NCBI RefSeq assembly: GCF_025566965.1
Contig: NZ_JAOQJL010000005.1
Coordinates: 82,458-146,457 of the forward strand
Reading direction: 5' to 3'
From: Blautia_A ammoniilytica
GTDB taxonomy: Bacteria; Bacillota; Clostridia; Lachnospirales; Lachnospiraceae
DNA: 64,000 nt
Position 1 is the stretch's first letter; the number at the start of each line of letters is the position of its first letter. Both the position numbers and the translations under genes were made by a program. The notes under the pieces are model-generated. The model had not been told where the DNA came from. It did not search any database and saw only the letters and a program-made list of their open reading frames with translations. Of the stretch, positions 1 through 8,221 are shown in pieces.

Positions 1-1536
1 CTGCTTCTGACCCTGGGAAATATTACTTGTCTCCTCGTCCAGCACCATATTATAGCCGCCAGGCTGCTGCATAATGAAGTGATGGATATGAGCTGCCTTT
101 GCTGCTGCGATCACCTCTTCGTCTGTAGCATCCAGTCGTCCGTACCGGATATTCTCCATGATCGTTCCGGAGAACAGCCAGGTATCCTGCAGAACCATAC
201 CAAACATTTCTCTTAACTGACTTCTGTTAAAATCCCGGATATCATGTCCATCTACACAGATGGAGCCTTTATTTACATCATAGAACCGCATCAGCAGCTT
301 CACCATAGTGGTCTTACCTGCACCTGTAGGTCCTACAATTGCGATCTTCTGCCCATTTTTCACATCTGCTGAAAAATCATGGACAATGATCTTATCCGGA
401 TTGTAGCCAAACTCAACATGCTGGAACTGCACATTGCCGGAAAGTCCTGTAATATCCACAGCATTCTCTTTGCCCTGCTCTTCCTCAGGCTCATCCAGAA
501 ATTCAAAAACTCTTTCAGACGCAGCAGCAGAAGACTGAAGCAGATTTGTTACCTGTGCGATCTGCTGGATAGGCTGTGTAAAATTACGGATATACTGGAA
601 GAAGGACTGGATATCTCCAACCTCAATACTTCCTTTGATCACAAACACACCGCCTAACAAAGCAACCATTACATATCCCAAATTTCCGATAAACTGCATA
701 ATAGGCATCATCATGCCTGAGAAAAACTGGGATTTCCATGCAGACTCGTAAAGCTTCTGGTTATCTTTTTCAAAAACATTCAGTACATCCTGTTCCTTAT
801 TAAACACCTTCACCACATTGTGTCCACCGTAGTTTTCCTCAATCTGGCCATTTACTTCACCCAGATATTTCTGCTGATCACGGAAATATTTCTGCGACCG
901 CTTCATTACCCCATTAATGATCAGCATGGACACTGGCAGGATTAAAAGGGCTGTCAGCGTCATCGGCACATTAATAGAAAGCATCATTATAAATACTCCG
1001 ATCAATGTGGTAATAGAGGTGATCAGCTGGGTAATACTTTGGTTCAGACTCATCTGCAGGGTATCCACATCATTTGTTACCCTGGAAAGAATCTCTCCGT
1101 TTGTCCGGCTTTCAAAATAATTTAAAGGCAGACGATTGATCTTTTTGGAAATGTCCTTACGCAGACTATACGTAACATCATTGGAAATCCCTGTCATTAC
1201 AAACCCCTGAATAAGGGAAAAACATGCACTTGCCACATATAAGGCCAGCGTAAATAAAAGAATCTGACCAATTTTTGAAAAATCAATGCCACCAGATCCG
1301 TTTACCTTTCTTACCAGTCCATTGAAAAGCTCTGTGGTCGCTTTTCCAAGGATCTTTGGCCCAACAATATTAAATATAGTTCCTGCAATAGCAAACAGAA
1401 ACATCAGTCCAAAACGGAATTTATATTTACCCATGTACTGGAACAGACGACTCATGGCTCCTTTAAAGTCCTTAGCCTTCTCAACAGAACGCATACCATG
1501 CCCGCCTCCCATAGGTCTTCTGCTTCTCTCACTCAT
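1..1536 (-). CDS. ABC exporter half, ATP-binding/permease protein (3' end outside window)
   Basis: Membrane-embedded half of a heterodimeric ABC exporter; 512 residues are visible and the C-terminus lies beyond base 1. The N-terminal ~330 residues are the six-helix exporter domain. The nucleotide-binding domain follows, with Walker A GPTGAGKTT near residue 401 and the start of an ISQGQKQ signature at the window edge. That SQGQ form is typical of the TM288/BmrD-like subunit of heterodimers. The ATG at 1534-1536 overlaps the stop of the upstream ABC gene by four bases (ATGA), so the two are translationally coupled, consistent with a TM287/TM288-type pair. The substrate cannot be told from sequence; the MarR regulator upstream suggests drug or metabolite efflux (inference). 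Confidence 0.93.
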   Translation of the reverse strand, partial: MSERSRRPMGGGHGMRSVEKAKDFKGAMSRLFQYMGKYKFRFGLMFLFAIAGTIFNIVGPKILGKATTELFNGLVRKVNGSGGIDFSKIGQILLFTLALYVASACFSLIQGFVMTGISNDVTYSLRKDISKKINRLPLNYFESRTNGEILSRVTNDVDTLQMSLNQSITQLITSITTLIGVFIMMLSINVPMTLTALLILPVSMLIINGVMKRSQKYFRDQQKYLGEVNGQIEENYGGHNVVKVFNKEQDVLNVFEKDNQKLYESAWKSQFFSGMMMPIMQFIGNLGYVMVALLGGVFVIKGSIEVGDIQSFFQYIRNFTQPIQQIAQVTNLLQSSAAASERVFEFLDEPEEEQGKENAVDITGLSGNVQFQHVEFGYNPDKIIVHDFSADVKNGQKIAIVGPTGAGKTTMVKLLMRFYDVNKGSICVDGHDIRDFNRSQLREMFGMVLQDTWLFSGTIMENIRYGRLDATDEEVIAAAKAAHIHHFIMQQPGGYNMVLDEETSNISQGQKQ

Positions 1537-3695
1537 GCTAATTCCTCCTCTGACAACTGAGACATTGCGATCTGACGGTAAACCTCACAGTTCTTCATCA
1601 GTTCCTTATGTGTTCCGATACCGGCCATATGTCCTTCATCCAGTACAATGATCTGATCCGCGTTCAAGATAGTACTAATTCGCTGTGCAACAATAATAGT
1701 TGTTGCATCTTTGGTACTCTCCTTTAATGCTTTTCTCAGATTACTGTCCGTTTTAAAGTCCAGTGCAGAAAAGCTGTCATCAAAAATAAAAATCTCCGGC
1801 TTCTTGGCAATCGCTCTTGCAATGGACAAACGCTGTTTCTGGCCTCCAGATACGTTGGTACCGCCCTGTGCGATCGGTGAGTTGTACTTTTCGGGTTTTG
1901 TATCAATAAACTCTGTGGCCTGGGCGATCTGTGCTGCCTGCTGTACTTCTTCAGAAGAAATGTCTTCTTTTCCGTAGCGGATATTGGAATCAATAGTTCC
2001 TGAGAACAGGACTCCTTTCTGAGGTACGTATCCAAGGCATTCCCTTAACTGGTGCTGTGTCATTTTACGCACATCCACACCATCCACCTTTACAGTTCCC
2101 TGCGTTGCATCATAAAATCTTGGAATCAGATTGACCAGTGTACTCTTGCCACTTCCTGTACTTCCGATCACAGCCACTGTCTGGCCTTTCTTAGCAGTAA
2201 AGCTGATATCATTCAACACATTTTCTCCTGCTTCCGGATACGCAAAGCTTACATGGTCAAATTCAACTGTTCCACGTAAACTATCCTGTGGGGCTTCCGG
2301 AGATACCGGATCTTCAATACTTCCTTCTGTTTCCAGAACCTGATTGATCCTGACAGCAGCCACATTGGCACGGGGAATCATAATGGACATGGCAGTGATC
2401 AACAGGAAGGACATAATGATCTGCATAGCATACTGGATAAATGCCATTACATTTCCTACCTGCATACTTCCGTTATCTACAGCATGTGCTCCGAAATAAA
2501 TGATCATAACGGATACACCGTTCATGATCAGCATCATTACAGGCATCATAAAAGTCATACACCTGTTGACAAACAGGTTTGTTTTCGTCAGTTCTTCATT
2601 GGCAGTTTCAAAACGGTCTTCCTCGAATTTTTCCCTGCTGAATGCCCGGATCACAGGAATACCGGTAAGAATCTCCCTTGTAACCAGATTCAAACGGTCG
2701 ATCAGAATCTGCAGCTTTGTAAATTTTGGCATTGCGATCTTAAACAGCACCAGGATCACAAGAAGGATCAGTGCAACAGCAACACCCAGGATCCAGGTCA
2801 TGGATGCATCAGTATTCAGTACCTTGATCACACCTCCGATCCCCAGTATAGGGGCATACAGAAGAATACGGAAGGTCATAGTCATAACCTGCTGTACCTG
2901 CTGCACATCATTGGTACTTCTGGTGATCAAGGATGCAGTTGAAAACTTATGATATTCGTTGCTGGAAAATCCTATAACCTTACTGTAAATATCTCCCCGC
3001 AGATCATGGCCCATCCTTGCTGCTACTTTTGAAGAAAGAAATGTCACTGTCACTGCTGCCAGCATGATCACCAGAGCCATTAACACCATCTGTGCTCCTG
3101 AACGGATGATATAATCCATCTGAAACTTATCCAGATCTTCTCCTAACTCTGTGTATTCTTTCTTAACTGCAAGTACAGCACTTTGGCTTACAATAGACTC
3201 CGGCATATCCTCCAGTTTTTCATTCATCTCCTGAAGAATCTGAGTTTTCATCTCCTCTGGCATAGCTCTCAGCGCCTGCACCGGATCTGTCCCTTCCTGA
3301 AGACCCATGTTCTCTGTCATCGCTTTGCTTTCATCACTGCCAGAACACATTCCATAATACAGCATCATTGGCTTTTCCAGAAGATGATCCAGGTTTTCTC
3401 TTTCATCTTTGGAAATGCCATCCTTCAACACATAAATGTCTTTGTCTTCTTCATAATACTTTTCCACCTGTTTCATATCATCATCATCCATAAACACAGA
3501 TAGTGCTTTCATGGTAGATGTGCGCATCTTCTGTGGAACATTGTCTTCAATGCCTCCCTGCTGGATCCCTACATTAATGATCCTGGATGTGTAATCCGGA
3601 AGTGATAAATCACAGTATGCCTGCAGAAACAAAAGTCCCATGATCAGGACTATATACCCTGCTGACTTTTTCAGATATCTCATCAGTTTAACCAT
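1533..3695 (-). CDS. ABC exporter half with degenerate ATPase site, ATP-binding/permease protein
   Basis: 720-aa half-exporter, partner of the downstream ABC gene. Helix 1 (about residues 11-31) is followed by a long extracytoplasmic insertion of about 160 acidic residues before helix 2, which is why it exceeds the usual ~580 aa. The ATPase domain has Walker A GSTGSGKST near 510, signature VSGGQKQR near 615, and a Walker B reading FIFDDS, with Asp in place of the catalytic Glu. In TM287/288-like heterodimers this marks the subunit carrying the degenerate nucleotide site, so hydrolysis would rely on the partner. It lies 72 bp downstream of the marR-type gene in the same direction, forming a regulator-exporter operon. 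The large insertion has no family I recognise. Confidence 0.93.
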   Translation of the reverse strand: MVKLMRYLKKSAGYIVLIMGLLFLQAYCDLSLPDYTSRIINVGIQQGGIEDNVPQKMRTSTMKALSVFMDDDDMKQVEKYYEEDKDIYVLKDGISKDERENLDHLLEKPMMLYYGMCSGSDESKAMTENMGLQEGTDPVQALRAMPEEMKTQILQEMNEKLEDMPESIVSQSAVLAVKKEYTELGEDLDKFQMDYIIRSGAQMVLMALVIMLAAVTVTFLSSKVAARMGHDLRGDIYSKVIGFSSNEYHKFSTASLITRSTNDVQQVQQVMTMTFRILLYAPILGIGGVIKVLNTDASMTWILGVAVALILLVILVLFKIAMPKFTKLQILIDRLNLVTREILTGIPVIRAFSREKFEEDRFETANEELTKTNLFVNRCMTFMMPVMMLIMNGVSVMIIYFGAHAVDNGSMQVGNVMAFIQYAMQIIMSFLLITAMSIMIPRANVAAVRINQVLETEGSIEDPVSPEAPQDSLRGTVEFDHVSFAYPEAGENVLNDISFTAKKGQTVAVIGSTGSGKSTLVNLIPRFYDATQGTVKVDGVDVRKMTQHQLRECLGYVPQKGVLFSGTIDSNIRYGKEDISSEEVQQAAQIAQATEFIDTKPEKYNSPIAQGGTNVSGGQKQRLSIARAIAKKPEIFIFDDSFSALDFKTDSNLRKALKESTKDATTIIVAQRISTILNADQIIVLDEGHMAGIGTHKELMKNCEVYRQIAMSQLSEEELA

Positions 3696-3767
3696 TGCGT
3701 GTCTCCTTTATATCTCTATTTGTAACTGTTCTGTAACCTCACAAGACTACCTGTTGAATAGTTACCT

Positions 3768-4268
3768 TTACTTTACAACTACATGCTTCTCCGACAAAGG
3801 ACATCCTTCTTCAACTATTCCCGGCATTGTATTAATATTTTCCAGCAGCTGATTAAAAAAACGCCTCATCAGGCACAACTCAGTCTCGGAAAAATTTCTG
3901 AACAGATATTTCTCTGTCTCATGCATGGTGGCAAGCCCTTTCTGGATTACTTCATTGCCCTTGTCTGTCAGACGGATCCTGGTAATACGCTTGTCATGTT
4001 CATCCTGCTTCCTGCATACCATTCCCATCTTTTCCAGCCTTTGAATGCTGACCGTCACTGTAGGCGGCTTCACGCCCAAAATCTGAGCAATCTCTTTCTG
4101 GCTATATTCTTCATTTTTCCCCAGAATGGCAAGAATGGGGATCTGACTTGGATGAATCTCCAGTTCCTTCATCTTGCTGAAACACTTTCCCATATATCTC
4201 CTGTTTATTTCCAAAAACAAAGCCTGCATACTTTTTTGCCGGTCCTGTTTTTCTTCTCCCTCCAACAC
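3768..4268 (-). CDS. MarR family transcriptional regulator
   Basis: 166-aa winged-helix regulator. The MarR core runs from about residue 20 to 140, with the recognition region near KEIAQILGVKPPTVTVSIQR and the wing region RKQDEHDKRITRIRLTDKG. The start is GTG: an AGGAGG lies 7 nt upstream at 4276-4281 and no better ATG is nearby. It is the first gene of an operon with two ABC exporter halves and is expected to repress them and itself until a ligand binds. Candidate operators overlap the promoter region upstream. The ligand is unknown. Confidence 0.93.
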   Translation of the reverse strand: MLEGEEKQDRQKSMQALFLEINRRYMGKCFSKMKELEIHPSQIPILAILGKNEEYSQKEIAQILGVKPPTVTVSIQRLEKMGMVCRKQDEHDKRITRIRLTDKGNEVIQKGLATMHETEKYLFRNFSETELCLMRRFFNQLLENINTMPGIVEEGCPLSEKHVVVK

Positions 4269-4363
4269 CTATTCACCTCCTGTTTCGTTTCATAAAATCA
4301 ACCTCTCAAAAGTACCTCCTGCTGTTTTGCTTTTATTTTCCAGCCATCACCATTATTATTCAT

Positions 4364-4454
4364 TTAGTCGGCTAAGTATATAAAATATACTTATGTTTGC
4401 GAGAATGCAAGTATTTTTTTCAGTTTTATAAAAATTTAATATTTGTTCGACTAA
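4364..4454 (-). promoter_or_regulatory. marR promoter with candidate operators
   Basis: Minus-strand promoter: -35 TTGCAT at 4405-4410, 17-bp spacer, -10 TATTTT at 4382-4387. A perfect inverted repeat, TAAGTATAT-aaa-ATATACTTA (4373-4393), covers the -10. Two related 12-mers, TTAGCCGACTAA (minus strand, 4364-4375) and TTGTTCGACTAA (plus strand, 4443-4454), flank the promoter and are good candidates for MarR boxes. Assignment is by position and symmetry only. The rest of the 4269-4583 gap is AT-rich with no other gene seen. Confidence 0.6.
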
Positions 4455-4509
4455 CTATTTTCTCATGAATTATAGAAATACTACAACGTAATTTTCTGTT
4501 GCATATACA

Positions 4510-4569
4510 AAAAAAGAGGATGCCTGATCAGAGCGTATCAAATAATACCTCTGAAGCATCCTCTTTCTT
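4510..4569 (-). terminator. Intrinsic terminator after the clpB-DUF4250 unit
   Basis: Arms AAGAGGATGC (4514-4523) and GCATCCTCTT (4556-4565) are fully complementary. On the minus strand the second arm runs into a T-rich tract. It sits 14 bp beyond the DUF4250 stop codon. Confidence 0.85.
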
Positions 4570-4583
4570 ATGCCTGATAATGA

Positions 4584-4757
4584 TCAGATAAACTGATTGG
4601 TGTCTGAATCATAATGATAATCAATCTGATCCAGCTGGCTGATCAGATCCTTTTTCTTGATCCCCCTGCAGGTGCACAATGCCTCCAGGGACTCATAATA
4701 ATCCCGCAACTGGGTATTCACATAACTTAGCAATATTACCGGATCCTTTGGTATCAT
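4584..4757 (-). CDS. DUF4250 domain protein (57 aa)
   Basis: Small cytosolic protein of 57 residues beginning MIPKDPVILLSYVNTQLRDY, which matches the DUF4250 family common in Clostridia (MxPKDPVxLLSxVNTxLRD). The C-terminal half is acidic with a short helical segment. RBS AAGGAG lies 9 nt before the ATG at 4755-4757. It begins 32 bp after the clpB stop and is followed by a strong terminator, so it is probably the last gene of the heat-shock transcript. Function is unknown for the family; co-transcription with clpB is inference. Confidence 0.87.
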   Translation of the reverse strand: MIPKDPVILLSYVNTQLRDYYESLEALCTCRGIKKKDLISQLDQIDYHYDSDTNQFI

Positions 4758-4789
4758 GCATGGAATCTCCTTTTCTGCCTGTTACAGCA

Positions 4790-7393
4790 TCATTTTCTGT
4801 CATCAGGAGCGCCCTGCACTCTGACAACAAACTCTCCATTCTCCACATCCAGCACAAGGGTATCACCTGTATGCACATCTCCGGAAAGGATCTTCTTTGC
4901 AGCCAGCGTTTCCACATAATTCTGCAGATAACGCTTCAGCGGTCTTGCACCGTATACAGGATCATAACCATTTTCGATCACATTTTCCTTTGCTGCCTCA
5001 GTCAGAGTCAGGGAAAGTTCCTGGTCAGAAAGACGTTTATCAAGGTCTTTTACCATCAGGTCTACTATGTTACCAATGTTTGCTTTTGTCAAGGGCTTAA
5101 ACATAATTATTTCATCCAGACGGTTCAGAAACTCCGGACGGAAATGTGCCCGCAGGTCATCCATAACCTGTGTCTGAGCCTCTGGTCTGATCTGACCATT
5201 CTCATCAATACCATCCAGCAGATAAGGAGAACCGATATTCGATGTCATGATCAGGATCGTATTCTTGAAGTCCACTGTTCTTCCTTGAGAATCTGTGATA
5301 CGCCCATCATCCAGCACCTGGAGCAGTACATTAAATACATCCGGATGTGCTTTTTCTATCTCATCAAACAGTACAACACTATATGGTTTTCTTCTCACAG
5401 CCTCTGTAAGCTGGCCCCCCTCTTCATAACCAACATATCCCGGAGGCGCTCCGATCAGTCTGGATACAGAATACTTCTCCATATATTCACTCATATCAAT
5501 ACGAACCATATTCTGCTCATCATCAAACAGCGTCTGAGCAAGTGTTTTGGCAAGTTCTGTCTTACCTACACCGGTAGGTCCGAGGAAAAGGAAGGAACCA
5601 ATAGGCTTTGTAGGATCCTTGATCCCTGCCTTAGACCTGAGAATGGCATCGGTTACTCGGCGCACTCCTTCGTCCTGGCCCACCACACGTTTGTGCAGTT
5701 CATCTTCCAGGGTAAGAAGCTTAGCACGCTCTCCTTCTGTCAATCTTGCAACCGGTATCCCTGTCCATCTGGAAATAATCCTTGCAATCTCATCATCTGT
5801 AACAGCTTCATGAACAAGACGTCTGTCTCCTTCTTTAACGTCACGTTCCTCGATTTCCAGCTGCTGCTGAAGTCTTGGAAGCTCTCCATACTGAAGCTGT
5901 GCAGCCTTTTCCAAGTCATAACTCTGTTTTGCTTTCTGGATCTGTTTATTCACATCTTCAATCTGCTCACGCAGCTTCTGAAGCTTTTCCACAGACTTTT
6001 TCTCATTATCCCACTGAGCTTTCTGGGTATTAAATACATCCCTCAGATCTGCAAGCTCTTTCTGCAGGTCAGCAAGACGCTCCTGGCTTAAGTTATCCGT
6101 CTCTTTTTTCAGGGCTGACTCCTCAATCTCCAATTGCATAATCTTTCTGCGCTGCTCATCCAGCTCAGTAGGCATAGAATCCAATTCCGTCTTAATAAGT
6201 GCACAGGCTTCATCTACCAAGTCGATAGCCTTATCTGGAAGAAAACGATCCGTAATATATCTATGTGAAAGAGTTGCCGCTGCTACCAGGGCGCTATCTG
6301 TAATCTTAACTCCATGGAAAACCTCATACCGTTCCTTCAGTCCACGAAGAATAGAAATGGTATCTTCTACTGTAGGTTCATCTACCATAACTGGCTGGAA
6401 ACGACGTTCCAGTGCAGCATCCTTCTCAATATACTGGCGATATTCATCCAAAGTGGTAGCGCCGATGCAATGAAGTTCTCCTCTTGCCAGCATAGGCTTT
6501 AACATATTACTGGCATCCATGGCTCCATCTGTCTTACCTGCTCCAACGATCAGGTGCAATTCATCAATAAACAGGATGATCCTGCCTTCGCTTTTCCTTA
6601 CTTCTTCAAGAACAGCTTTCAGTCTTTCCTCAAATTCGCCTCTGTACTTGGCTCCTGCTACCAAAGCACCCATATCCAGGGAAAAAATCTTCTTTTCCTT
6701 CAGACCTTCCGGTACATCCCCTGCAACGATCCTCTGTGCAAGTCCCTCTACAACTGCAGTTTTACCTACACCAGGCTCACCAATAAGAACCGGGTTGTTC
6801 TTAGTCTTACGGGACAGGATCCGTACCACATTACGGATCTCTCCATCACGGCCGATCACCGGATCCAGTTTTTGATTTCTGGCCTTTTCCACCAGATCCT
6901 CGCCATATTTGGCAAGTGTATCATAAGTAGCCTCCGGATTGTCGCTGACCACTCTTTGATTTCCTCTTACAGTAGACAAAGCCTGCAAAAACCTTTCTCG
7001 TGTAATTCCAAATTCCTTCCAGATCTTTGTCATGCTTGGACTTGGATACTTTAACAGGGATAAAAACAGATGTTCCACGGATACATATTCATCCCCCATG
7101 GACTTGGCTTCATCCTCTGCATTTACCAGTGCTTTGTTCAGATACTGTCCAAAACGCAGTTCGCCGCCGGATACTTTTACTTTCTCGTCCAGTGCTTTTT
7201 CAACTGTATTAATAAAATAATCTTTATTGATATCCATCTTCTCGATCAGCTTCAGAATCAGGCTGTCTTCCTGCTTCAGAAGGGAATACAGCAGATGCTC
7301 CTGTTCAATCTCCTGATTGCCGTAAGAATAGGCAACCTTTTCCAGATTCTGCACTGCCTCAATGGACTTCTGTGTGAATTTACTGATGTTCAT
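4790..7393 (-). CDS. clpB: ATP-dependent disaggregase ClpB
   Basis: Hexameric AAA+ chaperone that, with DnaK, threads and resolubilises aggregated proteins. The 867-aa length is standard. The order is: N-terminal double Clp_N repeat (1-145); first AAA module with Walker A GEPGVGKTAVVEG near 206 and FIDELH Walker B; the long coiled-coil middle domain (about 410-525) that separates ClpB from ClpA/ClpC; second AAA module with GPTGVGKTELAK near 601; and the ClpB D2 small domain. No ClpP-binding loop is evident. The ATG follows a GAGAGGAGG region. It lies 92 bp downstream of hsp20 across a terminator-like hairpin, so expression may depend on read-through from the CIRCE-controlled promoter; no separate promoter is obvious. 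Confidence 0.98.
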   Translation of the reverse strand: MNISKFTQKSIEAVQNLEKVAYSYGNQEIEQEHLLYSLLKQEDSLILKLIEKMDINKDYFINTVEKALDEKVKVSGGELRFGQYLNKALVNAEDEAKSMGDEYVSVEHLFLSLLKYPSPSMTKIWKEFGITRERFLQALSTVRGNQRVVSDNPEATYDTLAKYGEDLVEKARNQKLDPVIGRDGEIRNVVRILSRKTKNNPVLIGEPGVGKTAVVEGLAQRIVAGDVPEGLKEKKIFSLDMGALVAGAKYRGEFEERLKAVLEEVRKSEGRIILFIDELHLIVGAGKTDGAMDASNMLKPMLARGELHCIGATTLDEYRQYIEKDAALERRFQPVMVDEPTVEDTISILRGLKERYEVFHGVKITDSALVAAATLSHRYITDRFLPDKAIDLVDEACALIKTELDSMPTELDEQRRKIMQLEIEESALKKETDNLSQERLADLQKELADLRDVFNTQKAQWDNEKKSVEKLQKLREQIEDVNKQIQKAKQSYDLEKAAQLQYGELPRLQQQLEIEERDVKEGDRRLVHEAVTDDEIARIISRWTGIPVARLTEGERAKLLTLEDELHKRVVGQDEGVRRVTDAILRSKAGIKDPTKPIGSFLFLGPTGVGKTELAKTLAQTLFDDEQNMVRIDMSEYMEKYSVSRLIGAPPGYVGYEEGGQLTEAVRRKPYSVVLFDEIEKAHPDVFNVLLQVLDDGRITDSQGRTVDFKNTILIMTSNIGSPYLLDGIDENGQIRPEAQTQVMDDLRAHFRPEFLNRLDEIIMFKPLTKANIGNIVDLMVKDLDKRLSDQELSLTLTEAAKENVIENGYDPVYGARPLKRYLQNYVETLAAKKILSGDVHTGDTLVLDVENGEFVVRVQGAPDDRK

Positions 7394-7426
7394 ATACGTT
7401 CCTCCTCTCCGAATCCTTTTATATGG

Positions 7427-7472
7427 AAAAACTGCCGACAGACAGCCTCCTTCTAGAAGCTGTCCATCGGCA
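7427..7472 (-). terminator. Terminator-like hairpin between hsp20 and clpB
   Basis: Arms at 7433-7445 and 7460-7472 pair (TGCCGA and GACAG blocks against CTGTC and TCGGCA), followed on the minus strand by GTTTTT. Its place inside a probable operon suggests partial termination giving more hsp20 than clpB mRNA. Confidence 0.75.
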
Positions 7473-7485
7473 TTTCATAATACGA

Positions 7486-7947
7486 TCATCCTTCAATGGA
7501 AATATAACGTTTCTCTTCCACTTCCGGCTTAGCCTGTTTCTTTGGAAGTGTAAGCTTTAAGATCCCATGCTTGAATTCAGCTTTGATCTGCTCATTCTCA
7601 ATATCCTCACCAATATAGAAGCTTCTCTGGCAAGCACCAGTATAACGTTCTCTGTGGATATAACGCCCGCTTTCTTTCTCCTTGGAATCCTGCTCCAGAG
7701 CCTTTGAAGCACTGATTGTCAGATATCCGTTTTTCTCTTCTACTTTGATCTCATCCTTTGTAAATCCCGGAAGATCGATCTCTAATTCAAAACTGTCATT
7801 TTTCTCTTTAATATCTGTCTTCATCAGATTAGCTGCGTGATGTCCATACAGCTTTCTCTCTGCCCTGTGGTCTGCCTTATCATCATAAAATGGAAATCCA
7901 AAAACATCATCCAGTAAACTGTCTGTAAAAATACTTGGTCTTAACAT
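7486..7947 (-). CDS. Hsp20/alpha-crystallin family small heat-shock protein
   Basis: 153-aa holdase chaperone that binds unfolding proteins and hands them to DnaK/ClpB. The alpha-crystallin domain covers roughly residues 40-145: FELEIDLPGFTKDEIKVEEK, then the GILKLTLPKK hallmark (I-x-I/L motif region) before a short basic tail. The N-terminal arm MLRPSIFTDSLLDDVFGFPF is typical. The start has AAGGAG 7 nt upstream. The promoter carries a CIRCE element, so HrcA control is expected, and clpB follows on the same strand. Confidence 0.96.
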   Translation of the reverse strand: MLRPSIFTDSLLDDVFGFPFYDDKADHRAERKLYGHHAANLMKTDIKEKNDSFELEIDLPGFTKDEIKVEEKNGYLTISASKALEQDSKEKESGRYIHRERYTGACQRSFYIGEDIENEQIKAEFKHGILKLTLPKKQAKPEVEEKRYISIEG

Positions 7948-8033
7948 AAGTCATATCTCCTTTCAATGGACTTCTTACTTTATTTATTAAAATTCTTGTT
8001 ATCTTTATAATCCATTTCCTTTGTTCTGTACGT

Positions 8034-8076
8034 AATATAACACGCGTTGTTAGCACTGTCAATAGATGAGTGCTAA
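8034..8076 (-). promoter_or_regulatory. hsp20 promoter overlapped by a CIRCE (HrcA) operator
   Basis: CIRCE is TTAGCACTG-N9-GAGTGCTAA (8050-8076), one base from the consensus TTAGCACTC-N9-GAGTGCTAA. The minus-strand promoter has -35 TTGACA (8057-8062), a 17-bp spacer and -10 TATATT (8034-8039). The -35 lies inside the operator, the classical arrangement for HrcA repression. Confidence 0.93.
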
Positions 8077-8124
8077 TTTTTTGTGAAGATTGTGTGAACG
8101 CTACGAGCCATGCACATTTACGTG

Positions 8125-8165
8125 AAAATCCCTCTTTCAAGCTTGCTTGATAAAGAGGGATTTTT
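8125..8165 (-). terminator. Terminator of the ABC exporter operon
   Basis: Arms AAAATCCCTCTTT (8125-8137) and AAAGAGGGATTTTT (8152-8165) pair. Read on the minus strand it closes the transcript of the upstream ABC pair; the A/T flanks would also let it act on the plus strand. Confidence 0.75.
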
Positions 8166-8191
8166 CATGGAAATGTATAGGGCGACAGCCC

Positions 8192-8221
8192 CACAGCGAG
8201 GGAATTTATTCCCGAGCTGTG
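8192..8221. repeat. Imperfect palindrome overlapping the ABC exporter stop codon
   Basis: CACAGC-ga-GGGAAT-tt-ATTCCC-ga-GCTGTG is symmetrical except for two GA/GA internal loops. It encodes the last residues and stop of the 591-aa ABC protein, whose ending ARVHKGHTPCTARE does not look like a usual exporter C-terminus. It may be a short palindromic repeat that has extended the reading frame. Confidence 0.55.

Noticed and set aside
4679..6091. 470-aa plus-strand open frame opposite clpB
   Set aside because: Antisense shadow of a clear clpB gene; composition rich in His/Cys/Ile with no family and no RBS.
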